Shown piece by piece: positions 20,169-29,137 of a DNA stretch of 64,000 nucleotides; within the stretch, counting starts at the first letter, position 1; each line of letters starts with the position of its first letter. Both the position numbers and the translations under genes were made by a program. The DNA comes from Bacteroidales bacterium (GTDB lineage: Bacteria > Bacteroidota > Bacteroidia > Bacteroidales > UBA10428): NCBI GenBank assembly GCA_035299085.1, contig DATGXG010000027.1, positions 88,727 to 152,726 on the forward strand. The letters are read 5' to 3'. The notes under the pieces are model-generated. The model had not been told where the DNA came from. It saw only the letters and a program-made list of their open reading frames with translations, and ran no database searches.

Positions 20169-21602
20169 ATGGATTCTGTCCTATATATTGATGATGACCT
20201 TGTAAACCTGAAAGTGTTTTATGAATCGTTAAAAGAATACTTTGATATTATTGTTCTGTCATCCACGTCAGAAGCAGAAGAGGTACTTGAAAACACACCT
20301 GTAAAGGTCATTGTTTCCGATCAGTTCATGCCTGATGAAACCGGTATTGATTTTATTAAAAGAATTAACTCCTCATACCCTGATATCAAGAAAATCATTC
20401 TTACGGCTTATGCCAGCCAGGATAATGCGCTTGAAGCCATAAATGACGCCTGTGTTTATAAATACCTGACTAAACCATGGAAACGGGATGCTGTGAAAGA
20501 ATGGCTGGATATGGCCATTAAGGAATACGATTATGAAACGGAAAAGAAACAGTTATTGTCTGAACTAAAAACGAAAAATGAACAGTTGCTTGATGCCTAT
20601 AGAAATCTGGAAATAAGCGAAAAGAAGTTCAGGACAATTTTTGCTCAAAGCAGCGACAGTAGTTTTATACTGGATACAAATAAGAATATTATTGAAGTAA
20701 ATAAAGCATTTCTCAAACTGATAAATTATGAAGGTAATGTATCAGACATCCGGAAAATAAATGAAATTGCCCGTCAGAATTATTCTGTTATTATCGAAAA
20801 AGCGGTTGAAGTTGTCCATGATAAAAACAGTAATCTATCCGATATTACAGTCACTTTGCATTCGGATCAGAGCAAAACGCTTGAAATTCGCAGTAATGAA
20901 ATCAACTATAACAATGACATCTATATTCTTGCTGTAATCCATGATATCAGTGAAAGAAGGCAATTTGAAAAAAAAATTATCGAAACAATAATTACCACAC
21001 AGGAAGAAGACCGCAGCCGGTATGCCCAGGAATTGCACGACGGATTGGGACCATTATTGTCGACTTTAAAAATGCACATACAATGGATTGCAAACCCGGA
21101 TAACACAATTAATAAGGATAAAATCATACAGCATGCCATTCATTCCATCGACAGTGCAATAAATAGCACGAAGGAAATTGCTAATAATTTAAGTCCTCAT
21201 GTTTTACAGCGATTCGGCCTCGTTAATGCGGTGAAAAGCCACACAGACCATCTGAAAGGAACATCATCTGTAGTTTACGAAATATCCTCTAACCTTCGGG
21301 AATGTCTTGACATCAACCTGGAACTGATCCTTTACCGGATAATCCTGGAGTGTATAAATAATTCACTCAAACATGCAATACCAAAAAAAATTGTTGTTAG
21401 ATTTATAAAACAAATTCAGTTGTTAACCATTGAAATCATTGATGATGGAAAAGGTTTTGACGTAAATCGCATATTCCTGAAATCAAAAGGAATGGGTTTA
21501 TTTAATATCAAAAACAGGATAAGACATATCGGTGGTGAACTAACCATAAATTCGGAAGAAAATAAAGGAACTCATATCTCAATCAACATCCCATTAACTT
21601 AA
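20169..21602 (+). CDS. REC-PAS-histidine kinase (HisKA_3 type)
   Basis: A 477-residue protein with an N-terminal receiver domain (about 1-120; DDD near residue 9, phospho-Asp in VSDQFMPDETG, Lys in YLTKPW), a coiled-coil linker (125-155), a PAS domain (about 150-265), a HisKA_3 dimerisation domain with the phospho-His in AQELHDGLGPLLSTLKMH, and a HATPase (NNSLKHA, DDGKGFD, KGMGLFNIKNRI). HisKA_3 kinases usually pair with NarL-type regulators, and one follows 11 bp downstream. The receiver in front suggests it takes a signal from another kinase and then feeds the NarL partner. No membrane segment is present. Confidence 0.93.
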   Translation: MDSVLYIDDDLVNLKVFYESLKEYFDIIVLSSTSEAEEVLENTPVKVIVSDQFMPDETGIDFIKRINSSYPDIKKIILTAYASQDNALEAINDACVYKYLTKPWKRDAVKEWLDMAIKEYDYETEKKQLLSELKTKNEQLLDAYRNLEISEKKFRTIFAQSSDSSFILDTNKNIIEVNKAFLKLINYEGNVSDIRKINEIARQNYSVIIEKAVEVVHDKNSNLSDITVTLHSDQSKTLEIRSNEINYNNDIYILAVIHDISERRQFEKKIIETIITTQEEDRSRYAQELHDGLGPLLSTLKMHIQWIANPDNTINKDKIIQHAIHSIDSAINSTKEIANNLSPHVLQRFGLVNAVKSHTDHLKGTSSVVYEISSNLRECLDINLELILYRIILECINNSLKHAIPKKIVVRFIKQIQLLTIEIIDDGKGFDVNRIFLKSKGMGLFNIKNRIRHIGGELTINSEENKGTHISINIPLT

Positions 21603-21613
21603 AAACGAACAAC

Positions 21614-22255
21614 ATGATAAAAGTATTCATTGTCGATGACCATGACATTTTTAGGGATGGAATAAAGCTTCTTCTCTCAAGCGACAAAACGGCAGAAATA
21701 GTTGGTGAAGCGCGTAATGGACAGGAGTTTCTTGATCAAATCAGTTCAGTAAGCACCGATGTTGTACTTATGGATATTTCAATGCCCATAATGGATGGCA
21801 TCGAAGCCACAAGGAAAGTACGCCAGATATACCCGGATATGAAAATCCTTGCCCTTTCGATGTACGGGGAAGAAAAATACTATTACCAGATGATTCAGAG
21901 CGGTGTAAAAGGTTTTATACTCAAATCAGCCGGGATTAGTGAACTGCTCAAGGGCATTAATGAAGTTGCATCCGGTCACTGTTTCTTTTCCGCAGAACTT
22001 GTTGAAAAAGTCATTGCCAGTTTATCGGCTCCCGTCACACATACTTCTGAAAATTCAGACGGACTCACCAAAAGAGAAATCGAAGTCCTCGCACGAATCG
22101 CTTTAGGCGAAACAAATGAAAAAATTGCAGAAAAACTGCATGTCAGCACTACCACTGTAAGAACTCACAGGGCTAACCTTTTGAATAAAACAGGTTGTGG
22201 AAATACCGCCAGCCTGGTAATGTATGCCATAAAGCACAAGTATATCGAAATCTGA
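21614..22255 (+). CDS. NarL/LuxR-type response regulator
   Basis: A 213-residue regulator with a receiver domain (about 1-120; DDHD at the start, phospho-Asp in VVLMDISMPIMDG, Lys in GFILKSAG) and a C-terminal LuxR-type helix-turn-helix (about 145-210; LTKREIEVLARIALGETNEK then HVSTTTVRTHRANLLNKTG). It is 11 bp downstream of a HisKA_3 kinase and is almost certainly its partner. Target genes are not evident. A hairpin begins on its stop codon. Confidence 0.94.
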   Translation: MIKVFIVDDHDIFRDGIKLLLSSDKTAEIVGEARNGQEFLDQISSVSTDVVLMDISMPIMDGIEATRKVRQIYPDMKILALSMYGEEKYYYQMIQSGVKGFILKSAGISELLKGINEVASGHCFFSAELVEKVIASLSAPVTHTSENSDGLTKREIEVLARIALGETNEKIAEKLHVSTTTVRTHRANLLNKTGCGNTASLVMYAIKHKYIEI

Positions 22256-22277
22256 AGAAACGATCGCACGTTTCTTC
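22254..22277 (+). terminator. Terminator-like hairpin after the NarL regulator
   Basis: GAAGAAACG and CGTTTCTTC form a 9-bp stem with a 6-base loop, overlapping the stop codon and followed by a T-rich but interrupted stretch. A second hairpin (TTGTATGA/TCATACAA, 22293-22317) follows. Both separate this gene from cheA. Confidence 0.5.
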
Positions 22278-22400
22278 AATTTCCTCATCCTTTTGTATGA
22301 CCTGAAAAATCATACAAACTCACTATGTAAAATCATCACGGGGTTGATCTCCCGGAGAGCCGCCTGAACGTAAACTGTTCTGTAGTTTAATTATAAATCT

Positions 22401-24380
22401 ATGGACGCAGATCTAAATAAATTCAGGGATGATTTTATTGATGAAGTAAACGGGTTACTGGATCAGCTTGAAAAAGATCTTCTGGACCTTGAAAATAGCC
22501 CTTCTGACAGGGAACTTATTGAGTCAGCCTTCAGGGTTATGCACACTATCAAGGGCGCAAGCAATATGTTCGGATTTCAGGTTATTGGTGATTTTTCCCA
22601 TAAAATGGAAAGCCTTTATCAGAAGGTGAAAGAGGGAAAGCTGATTTTTAACAAAACCATTTTCGACATTACATTCGAATCGGTTGATCATCTCCGGAAA
22701 CTGCTTAATAATAAGGAATATTATGACGGTTGGGATGATAAACATAAAAACCTGCTTTCGTCAATTAACAGTATGGCAAATGATGAAAGTCAACAACATG
22801 GTGAAATCCCAAATGCCGTACCTGAAAAGTCCTCAGAGGCATGCTGCAACTGGCATATTCTTTTATGCACATCTGAAGCCATCATGTTGCAGGGAGTTAA
22901 ACTTGTCAATATTTTTCGTGAACTGAGTACACTGGGTAAGTGCGAAATCTCCAAGATCGATTGCATGAGCACCTCTGATTCAGATACCTGGAGCATATTT
23001 CTGCAGACAATGGCGACCGAAAAGGATATACGGGAAGTTTTTCTTTTTGTCGAGGAAGACTGTACCATTGTTAACCTGAATCAGAGCGGACCTCCAAGAT
23101 TAAAAATTGCAGATGGCCATCCTGACGGAAGCGATTTGTCAATAGAAGAATTTATTGAGAGCAGCCTGAAAACTCAAAAGCAGGCAAGTACACCGGATCC
23201 GGAAATACAATCGGGAAAATCAGCCACAAGAACCAAGAAGCGTATTTCAGTGGATGCATCTAAACTTGACCAGCTCATGTTTCTTGTAAGTGAACTAATT
23301 ACGGTTAATTCGCAGATTAATCTGACTGCAAAGGAGAATAAATTTAATATCCTGGGGCCTCACCTTGAAAAACTGGATAATCTGTCAAAACAGTTCAGAA
23401 ACAATGCACTTGAAATAAGACTGGTGCCTCTGGGTGATACCGTTTTAAGATTTCAACGGCTCATACGGGATCTTTCAAAACAACTCAATAAGCAGATCAA
23501 TTTTGTCACACACGGAACGAATACAGAACTTGATAAAAATACAATTGATCAGCTTACTGAACCGCTGATGCATCTGATCAGGAATTGTATCGATCATGGA
23601 ATTGAATATCCTGATGTCAGACTGTCCAAAGGCAAATCAAGCCAGGGTACGATCACTTTGTCCGCCTATAATTCAGGAAATTATGTATATATCACCCTCT
23701 CCGATGACGGATGCGGCATTGATGTTGAAAAAGTCAGAAATAAAGCTGTTGACCTGGGCCATCTTAAACCAGGCGACAAACCGGGCAAAAAGGAACTGTT
23801 TGATTTCATTTTTATGCCTGGCTTTTCCACCGCACAGAATCTCACTGAAGTTTCGGGCCGGGGTGTAGGTATGGATGTGGTGAAAAATAAAATAGCGGAT
23901 TTGCGGGGAGAAGTATTCATTGATTCTGAGGAAGGCAAAGGAACCACCTTTACACTGAAATTGCAGCAATCTATGTCAATTATCGATTCGCTGCTGTTTG
24001 AGGTTGGTGAAACGTATTTCACTGTTCCTATTTCTGAAATTGCAATTTGCACACAGACCGAGTCTTCTGAACTCAGCAGGCAAAAACACACCTCTACCCT
24101 AGCGCATAATGATCATTTGATTCCTTTTGTTGATCTGAGATACCTGTTCAACATTTCAGGAGACTATTGTAAAAATCTGAAAACAATAATCATTCAAAAT
24201 ACAGAAAGGGAGATCGCTCTAATCTGCGACCGAATCATCGGTGAACACCAGGCTGTTTTAAAACCGCTTGGCAGAACGCTCAGGAAGCAGGAATACATAA
24301 CTGCTGCCAGCCAGATGGGCGACGGACAGATTGCCTTTATGATTGATACAAGCGCACTTTTCAAAACTCATAAAATTTAA
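22401..24380 (+). CDS. cheA: CheA chemotaxis histidine kinase
   Basis: A 659-residue CheA. The Hpt (P1) domain has the phospho-His at residue 48 in VMHTIKGASNMFGF. A less conserved P2-like region follows (about 145-235), then P3 dimerisation (KRISVDASKLDQLMFLVSEL), the P4 kinase domain (HLIRNCIDHGIE, DDGCGID, FMPGFSTA, SGRGVGMDVVK) and a CheW-like P5 domain to the end. It receives signals from the chemoreceptor through CheW and phosphorylates receivers. CheR, CheW and a receptor gene follow. No cheY or cheB is nearby, so its phosphate acceptor is unclear; the receivers encoded just upstream are possible targets by position only. Confidence 0.95.
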   Translation: MDADLNKFRDDFIDEVNGLLDQLEKDLLDLENSPSDRELIESAFRVMHTIKGASNMFGFQVIGDFSHKMESLYQKVKEGKLIFNKTIFDITFESVDHLRKLLNNKEYYDGWDDKHKNLLSSINSMANDESQQHGEIPNAVPEKSSEACCNWHILLCTSEAIMLQGVKLVNIFRELSTLGKCEISKIDCMSTSDSDTWSIFLQTMATEKDIREVFLFVEEDCTIVNLNQSGPPRLKIADGHPDGSDLSIEEFIESSLKTQKQASTPDPEIQSGKSATRTKKRISVDASKLDQLMFLVSELITVNSQINLTAKENKFNILGPHLEKLDNLSKQFRNNALEIRLVPLGDTVLRFQRLIRDLSKQLNKQINFVTHGTNTELDKNTIDQLTEPLMHLIRNCIDHGIEYPDVRLSKGKSSQGTITLSAYNSGNYVYITLSDDGCGIDVEKVRNKAVDLGHLKPGDKPGKKELFDFIFMPGFSTAQNLTEVSGRGVGMDVVKNKIADLRGEVFIDSEEGKGTTFTLKLQQSMSIIDSLLFEVGETYFTVPISEIAICTQTESSELSRQKHTSTLAHNDHLIPFVDLRYLFNISGDYCKNLKTIIIQNTEREIALICDRIIGEHQAVLKPLGRTLRKQEYITAASQMGDGQIAFMIDTSALFKTHKI

Positions 24381-24388
24381 CACCTGCA

Positions 24389-25003
24389 ATGGCTTTTACT
24401 TTCTTTTTCAGGGATGAACAAATCCTGACAACTACCGTGAAGCAACTGGTTCCCATGGTAATCGGGCGAAGAAATGTGCATATACTCAATGCCGGGTGTG
24501 CGATGGGTATGGAAACTTATACGCTTGCCATACTGCTGGCAGAAGCTATGGGAAAATTCGCCCTCCGGAATATTAAAATTCATGCCGTTGATATTGATGA
24601 GGAAAATGTGGATTTTGGAAAGACCGTCAGGGAAGGAATCTATCACCGGGATTTCTTACAACGCATTCCGGTAGAACTATTTATGAAGTACTTTCAGCCC
24701 ACACGACAGGAGAATTATTATGCAGTACACCCGGATCTCAGGAGCCTGGTGACCTTTCAAAAGTATGATCTGCTCTCCTTAAAACCACTCCGGACGGATT
24801 ACAGTCTTGTCATCTGCAAAAATGTTTTGCTCCACTTCAATTATAACCAACGCATTGAAGTTTTGAATATGTTCTGGGAACTTATGCTGAAAGATGGCTT
24901 GCTGGCTATGGAAAACACACAGCAAATACCGGATGAAATAAAACACAAATTCAGAAAACTGATTGATTACGGCCAGTTACATCAGAAGATTTCACAAAAC
25001 TGA
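24389..25003 (+). CDS. cheR: CheR-type methyltransferase, short form
   Basis: A 204-residue S-adenosylmethionine-dependent methyltransferase of the CheR family, expected to methylate receptor glutamates. Visible motifs: the cofactor loop LNAGCAMGMETYTLAI, the acidic VDIDEENVDFGK, GIYHRDFLQRIP, and VICKNVLLHFNYNQR. Normal CheR is about 270-290 residues with an N-terminal helical domain that helps bind receptors; that domain is missing here and the gene starts right before the catalytic core. No frame for the lost domain exists upstream, since cheA ends 8 bp before it. The catalytic fold seems intact. Confidence 0.88.
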   Translation: MAFTFFFRDEQILTTTVKQLVPMVIGRRNVHILNAGCAMGMETYTLAILLAEAMGKFALRNIKIHAVDIDEENVDFGKTVREGIYHRDFLQRIPVELFMKYFQPTRQENYYAVHPDLRSLVTFQKYDLLSLKPLRTDYSLVICKNVLLHFNYNQRIEVLNMFWELMLKDGLLAMENTQQIPDEIKHKFRKLIDYGQLHQKISQN

Positions 25004-25028
25004 TTCAATATCATTAAATCATAAACAA

Positions 25029-25502
25029 ATGAAACGAACCTACCTGTCCTTTATTGTCGGCGATGAATTATACGCCGTAAATGTTTCAAAAGTACTTGAA
25101 GTGCTCGAAAAACAAAGTATTTACAGGGTTCCCAATGCCCCTGTATATATAAAAGGGATTATAAATTTCAGGGGTGATGTAGTACCTGTCTTTGAAACCC
25201 GCGATAAGTTCAATTTGCCCCTGAGGGATGAAAACACCTCTTATGTTATCATAGTGCTTGATTTATCAGGTGAAAATGAAAAGTTCAGAATAGGCGCTGT
25301 GGTCGACAAGGTAAAGGATGTTCTTGAAATAGATGATGACCAGATTAAGGCAGTGCCTGTCATGAGCAAGGAATATAAATCAGAATTTCTGCACGGCATC
25401 TGTAAACTTCAGGAAAAGTTTATCCTGCTCCTTGATGTAGAAAAGGTATTCACAGGTGAAGAACTGCAACAATTATCAGAAGTCAATTCATTTAAAGAAT
25501 AA
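25029..25502 (+). CDS. cheW: CheW coupling protein
   Basis: A 157-residue CheW-like protein linking CheA to chemoreceptors. The fold signature is clear: [57 protein letters not shown], and [13 protein letters not shown] chose the ATG at 25029; an upstream in-frame start at 24963 would overlap cheR and add a non-family N-terminus. It lies 25 bp after cheR and 17 bp ahead of the receptor gene, within one operon. Confidence 0.94.
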   Translation: MKRTYLSFIVGDELYAVNVSKVLEVLEKQSIYRVPNAPVYIKGIINFRGDVVPVFETRDKFNLPLRDENTSYVIIVLDLSGENEKFRIGAVVDKVKDVLEIDDDQIKAVPVMSKEYKSEFLHGICKLQEKFILLLDVEKVFTGEELQQLSEVNSFKE

Positions 25503-25519
25503 TATTAAAAACGCCAATC

Positions 25520-28432
25520 ATGCTTAACAAATTCAAAATCCGGACAAAACTTCTTCTAAGTTTTACCCTTGTAGCCCTGATAGCCGGCATTGTCGGTATA
25601 GTCGGTTACAGAGGAATGCAGAATGTAATGACTTCCGAAAAGGAGGTCGCAAACGTAAGATTACCGAGTGTTAAAGGGCTTTACGATATGTATGTCGGTC
25701 ATAAAGCCATGCTTGAAGGCGAAGTTACCTTGCTTAACCGCAGGTTGCTCAACACTGAATTCAGGACAGCCACCTACGTTAGCCTGGACACCGCATGGAA
25801 CCTGGCTGAAAGTGGTTATAATCTCTACGCTCCTCTGCCACAAACTGAGGAAGAAGCGAAACTATGGCAGAAATTCCTTCCTGTTTGGCAAACCTGGAAG
25901 GAAGATCATAAAAAGGTTCTCGATATTTCAAGAGAAAAGGATAAAATGTTAGCCAGGGGATTAGCTGTGGAAAGCAAAGAAGTAACAGCCATTGATGCTG
26001 ATATGCTTTCCGCTGTACAGTCTTCTTTGAACTCTGGCAAACAAGCTGTTAATTACCTTGATGCAATCATCAACCTGAATATGAACGTAGGAAATGAGTT
26101 CAACGCCCTTGCAATTGAACACGCTTCCAACTCATCTATGCTTCTTGTGATTTTTCTTGTTTCCGCTGTTATAATAAGCCTTTTACTTGGTTTTTACATA
26201 TCCGGAAATATACAGGGAATCATCAGAAAAGTGGTTTCACAGACGAAATCCCTTGTTAATTCAGCTCTTGAAGGAAAGCTGGCAGTAAGAGCCAATGCCG
26301 AGGATACAAACGAAGAGTTCAGGGAAATTGTTGTGGGAATAAACAATACACTTGATGCTATTATCGGCCCCCTGAATGTGGCAGCCGAATATGTTGACCG
26401 CATTTCAAAAGGCAATTTACCACCGAAAATCACTGATAGTTACCACGGTGATTTTAACGAGATAAAAAATAACCTGAATGCCTGTATCGACGCAATTAAC
26501 CTTCTTATTACAGATGCAGTGATGCTTTCTGAAGCAGCAGTTGAGGGAAAATTATATTTCAGGGTAAATGCCGCAGAGCACCAGGGCGACTTTTCCAGGA
26601 TTATCAATGGTGTAAACAATACAATCGATTCATTAGTGGGCCTGCTTGACAATATGCCCACGCCCTGTATGCTTATAAATAACGATTTTGAGGTATACTA
26701 TATGAATAAAGCAGGGGCCGGCTTGAATAATACAACAGGGGAAAACCTGTTTAAACAAAAAACCAAATGCTGGGATCATTTCAAAACAAACGACTGTAAA
26801 ACAAAGAATTGCGCATGCCATCAGTCTATGCTGACCGGCAGCAATGCAAACAGTGAAACACAGGCCATGCCTGGTGTTCATAAACTGGATATTGCCTATA
26901 GTTCTGTTCCGGTAAAAAACAAGGAAGGGAAGACTATCGGAGCTTTTGAAGTAGTCGTTGATCAAACTGCCATAAAAAACGCCGCAAGAATAGCAGAAAA
27001 AGTAGCGAACTATCAAAAAAGGGAAACGGAAAACGTGACTGAAAACCTTGTAAAGCTTTCCCAGGGCAATACGAATATCAGTACTCATACATCGGAGGCC
27101 GATTCCGATACAAATGAGGTAAAGGAAAAATTTGACACGATTAATACTGCATTGAATCAGTGTGTTTCAACCATCAATTCACTTGTGGAAGATGCCGGAA
27201 TGCTTTCAAAGGCTGCCGTAGAAGGCAAACTGTCAACGAGAGCCGATAGTTCCAAACACATGGGTGATTTCAGGAAAATTGTTGAAGGGGTAAACGACAC
27301 ACTTGATGCAGTAATAGGTCCGTTAAATATTGCTGCCGAATATGTTGAAAGAATATCCAAAGGGGATATGCCTCCCCTGATCACCGATAATTACAATGGT
27401 GATTTCAATGAAATAAAGAATAACCTCAACACACTGATCGTTGCCCTGAACCAGGTTACTGAAAAAGCTCAGGCTGTTTCTACAGGTGATTTGACTGTAA
27501 GACTTGAAGCACGAAGTGATAAGGATGAGCTTATGAAAGCACTTGACACCATGGTGAAATCAAATGCTTCGGTTATTAATGATTTCATGACTGCCATTGA
27601 AAACATAGTCATGGCAAGCGATCAGATGCAGGCAGTAGCCGAGCAGATTTCACAGGGATCCAATGAGCAGGCATCCTCAACGGAGCAGATTTCGGCATCC
27701 ATGGAGGAAATGGCAAGTAACATCAAGCAAAACTCTGAAAATGCAAAGCAAACTGAAATGATTTCCGTTCAGGCATCAAAGGATATTACTGAAGGTAATA
27801 AAGCAGTTTCAATAACTGTTAATGCAATGAAAGAAATTGCCGAAAAAATTTCTATTGTAGGACAGATAGCCGAAAAAACAGACCTGCTTGCCATAAATGC
27901 TGCAATAGAGGCTGCCAGGGCCGGAGAACAGGGAAAAGGATTTGCCGTCGTAGCATCGGAAGTAAGGAAACTTGCTGAAAACAGCCAGGCAGCAGCCAAG
28001 CAAATTGATGAGTTGTCCAAATCGAGTGTTAAAGTGGCAAATGAATCGGGCGCTCTCCTTGTACAAATAGTACCTAACATTCAGAAGACGGCCCAACTGG
28101 TTCAGGAAATTTCTGCTGCAAGTGCCGAACAGAATTCGGGTGCCAGCCAGGTCAACAATGCCATCATGCAATTAAACCAGGTAACACAGCAGAACGCTTC
28201 AGCCTCGGAAGAAATGTCAGCCAGTGCGGAACAACTCGCATCACAGGCAGAACACCTTAAGGAGCTTATCTCGTTCTATAAAACAGGCGCAGAAGTCAAA
28301 TTACAGGGTAAGGTTTCCGCTTCAAAGCCCGTATTTACAAAACCAACAAAAGCGGGGTTTCAAAAAGGAAACAATAAAAAACCGGCAATAACCGCGGAAC
28401 AAAAAGAAGATTCAAACTTCGAATCGTTCTGA
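25520..28432 (+). CDS. Methyl-accepting chemotaxis protein with repeated HAMP modules and PAS
   Basis: A 970-residue chemoreceptor. TM1 is at about 10-30, then an extracytoplasmic helical sensor (35-195), TM2 (about 198-222), a series of HAMP-like modules (225-375), a PAS domain (about 375-480) with a Cys cluster, more HAMP-like modules (520-690), and the signalling domain whose tip reads [20 protein letters not shown]. The HAMP block around [18 protein letters not shown] is duplicated later as [18 protein letters not shown], so the central part grew by internal duplication. The protein ends in NFESF, similar to the CheR-tethering pentapeptide (N-W-E-T/S-F). The stimulus is unknown. Confidence 0.94.
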   Translation: MLNKFKIRTKLLLSFTLVALIAGIVGIVGYRGMQNVMTSEKEVANVRLPSVKGLYDMYVGHKAMLEGEVTLLNRRLLNTEFRTATYVSLDTAWNLAESGYNLYAPLPQTEEEAKLWQKFLPVWQTWKEDHKKVLDISREKDKMLARGLAVESKEVTAIDADMLSAVQSSLNSGKQAVNYLDAIINLNMNVGNEFNALAIEHASNSSMLLVIFLVSAVIISLLLGFYISGNIQGIIRKVVSQTKSLVNSALEGKLAVRANAEDTNEEFREIVVGINNTLDAIIGPLNVAAEYVDRISKGNLPPKITDSYHGDFNEIKNNLNACIDAINLLITDAVMLSEAAVEGKLYFRVNAAEHQGDFSRIINGVNNTIDSLVGLLDNMPTPCMLINNDFEVYYMNKAGAGLNNTTGENLFKQKTKCWDHFKTNDCKTKNCACHQSMLTGSNANSETQAMPGVHKLDIAYSSVPVKNKEGKTIGAFEVVVDQTAIKNAARIAEKVANYQKRETENVTENLVKLSQGNTNISTHTSEADSDTNEVKEKFDTINTALNQCVSTINSLVEDAGMLSKAAVEGKLSTRADSSKHMGDFRKIVEGVNDTLDAVIGPLNIAAEYVERISKGDMPPLITDNYNGDFNEIKNNLNTLIVALNQVTEKAQAVSTGDLTVRLEARSDKDELMKALDTMVKSNASVINDFMTAIENIVMASDQMQAVAEQISQGSNEQASSTEQISASMEEMASNIKQNSENAKQTEMISVQASKDITEGNKAVSITVNAMKEIAEKISIVGQIAEKTDLLAINAAIEAARAGEQGKGFAVVASEVRKLAENSQAAAKQIDELSKSSVKVANESGALLVQIVPNIQKTAQLVQEISAASAEQNSGASQVNNAIMQLNQVTQQNASASEEMSASAEQLASQAEHLKELISFYKTGAEVKLQGKVSASKPVFTKPTKAGFQKGNNKKPAITAEQKEDSNFESF

Positions 28433-28440
28433 TGGGTTCG

Positions 28441-28468
28441 AAAGGCTGTCATAATTATGACAGCCTTT
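28441..28468. terminator. Terminator of the chemosensory operon
   Basis: A perfect palindrome of 28 bases (AAAGGCTGTCATAA and its complement) starts 9 bp after the MCP stop. The right arm ends in TTT and is followed by ATCTTTTG, so it can act as an intrinsic terminator, although the T-run is interrupted. Confidence 0.7.
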
Positions 28469-28472
28469 ATCT

Positions 28473-28503
28473 TTTGATTCAAACGGAAAATTCCTTATAT
28501 TTA
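28473..28503 (+). promoter_or_regulatory. Candidate promoter of the MEDS gene
   Basis: TTTG (28473-28476), an exact 19-bp spacer and TATATTTA (28496-28503) match the Bacteroidota -33/-7 pattern with one mismatch. It lies directly after the operon terminator and 20 bp ahead of the ATG, so the MEDS-kinase pair is its own transcription unit. Confidence 0.55.
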
Positions 28504-28522
28504 GGTATCTAAAAGACAGACC

Positions 28523-29122
28523 ATGCATTCACACCAGGAATTAACCAGTGATCTTTCCGAGCATTTTGCAGGAGATTTTTGCCATGTATGCCTTATTTTT
28601 GATAACGATGAACAACGTAAAAAAATCGTCTCCCAATACATGCAAAATGGATTCAAAAAAGGAGATCTGATTCGTTTTGCTTCCAACCATATTGATCAGG
28701 ATGAGGTACTAAGCTGGTTATCGGAACTGAACATTGAATTGCCTGAAAATAAGGAAGCATTTATGGTAATGAGTGCAGATGATTTTTATTGCTCCGGAGG
28801 CGAATTCAATCCCCCGGCTTTAATTGACCGCATAGAAAAAAGGCTTTTATCATTAAAAAAAGATGGTTACCATGGTTCAAGGGTTTGCGGTGATATGTCA
28901 TGGGCGCTGAAAAAAATTCCGGGTGCTGAACGGCTTTTGGAATATGAATTGCTTCTGAATACAGTTGAAACTGATATTCCACATACCGGAATGTGCCAAT
29001 ACGACGCGCGCCTGTTTGACGGAGCCACTTTGTTTAATATTCTGCAAGTACACCCGTATATAATAGCACAGGGGCAGATCGTACGTAATCCGTTTTATAA
29101 AAAATCCGGGGAACTCGATTGA
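28523..29122 (+). CDS. MEDS domain sensory protein
   Basis: A 199-residue protein that is one MEDS domain (a RecA-like sensory domain first described from DcmR and methanogen/methylotroph sensors). Features: HFAGDFCHVCLIFDNDEQRKK near the N-terminus, FKKGDLIRFASNH, the middle AFMVMSADDFYCSGGEFNP, SRVCGDMSWALKKIPGAERL, and the end MCQYDARLFDGATLFNILQVHP. Binding of a small organic ligand is assumed for the family but not proven here. It ends in TGA at 29120-29122 and the frame then continues open into the kinase gene. In other bacteria MEDS domains are often fused to kinases. Confidence 0.86.
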   Translation: MHSHQELTSDLSEHFAGDFCHVCLIFDNDEQRKKIVSQYMQNGFKKGDLIRFASNHIDQDEVLSWLSELNIELPENKEAFMVMSADDFYCSGGEFNPPALIDRIEKRLLSLKKDGYHGSRVCGDMSWALKKIPGAERLLEYELLLNTVETDIPHTGMCQYDARLFDGATLFNILQVHPYIIAQGQIVRNPFYKKSGELD

Positions 29123-29137
29123 TCTCAGTCGTCATTA

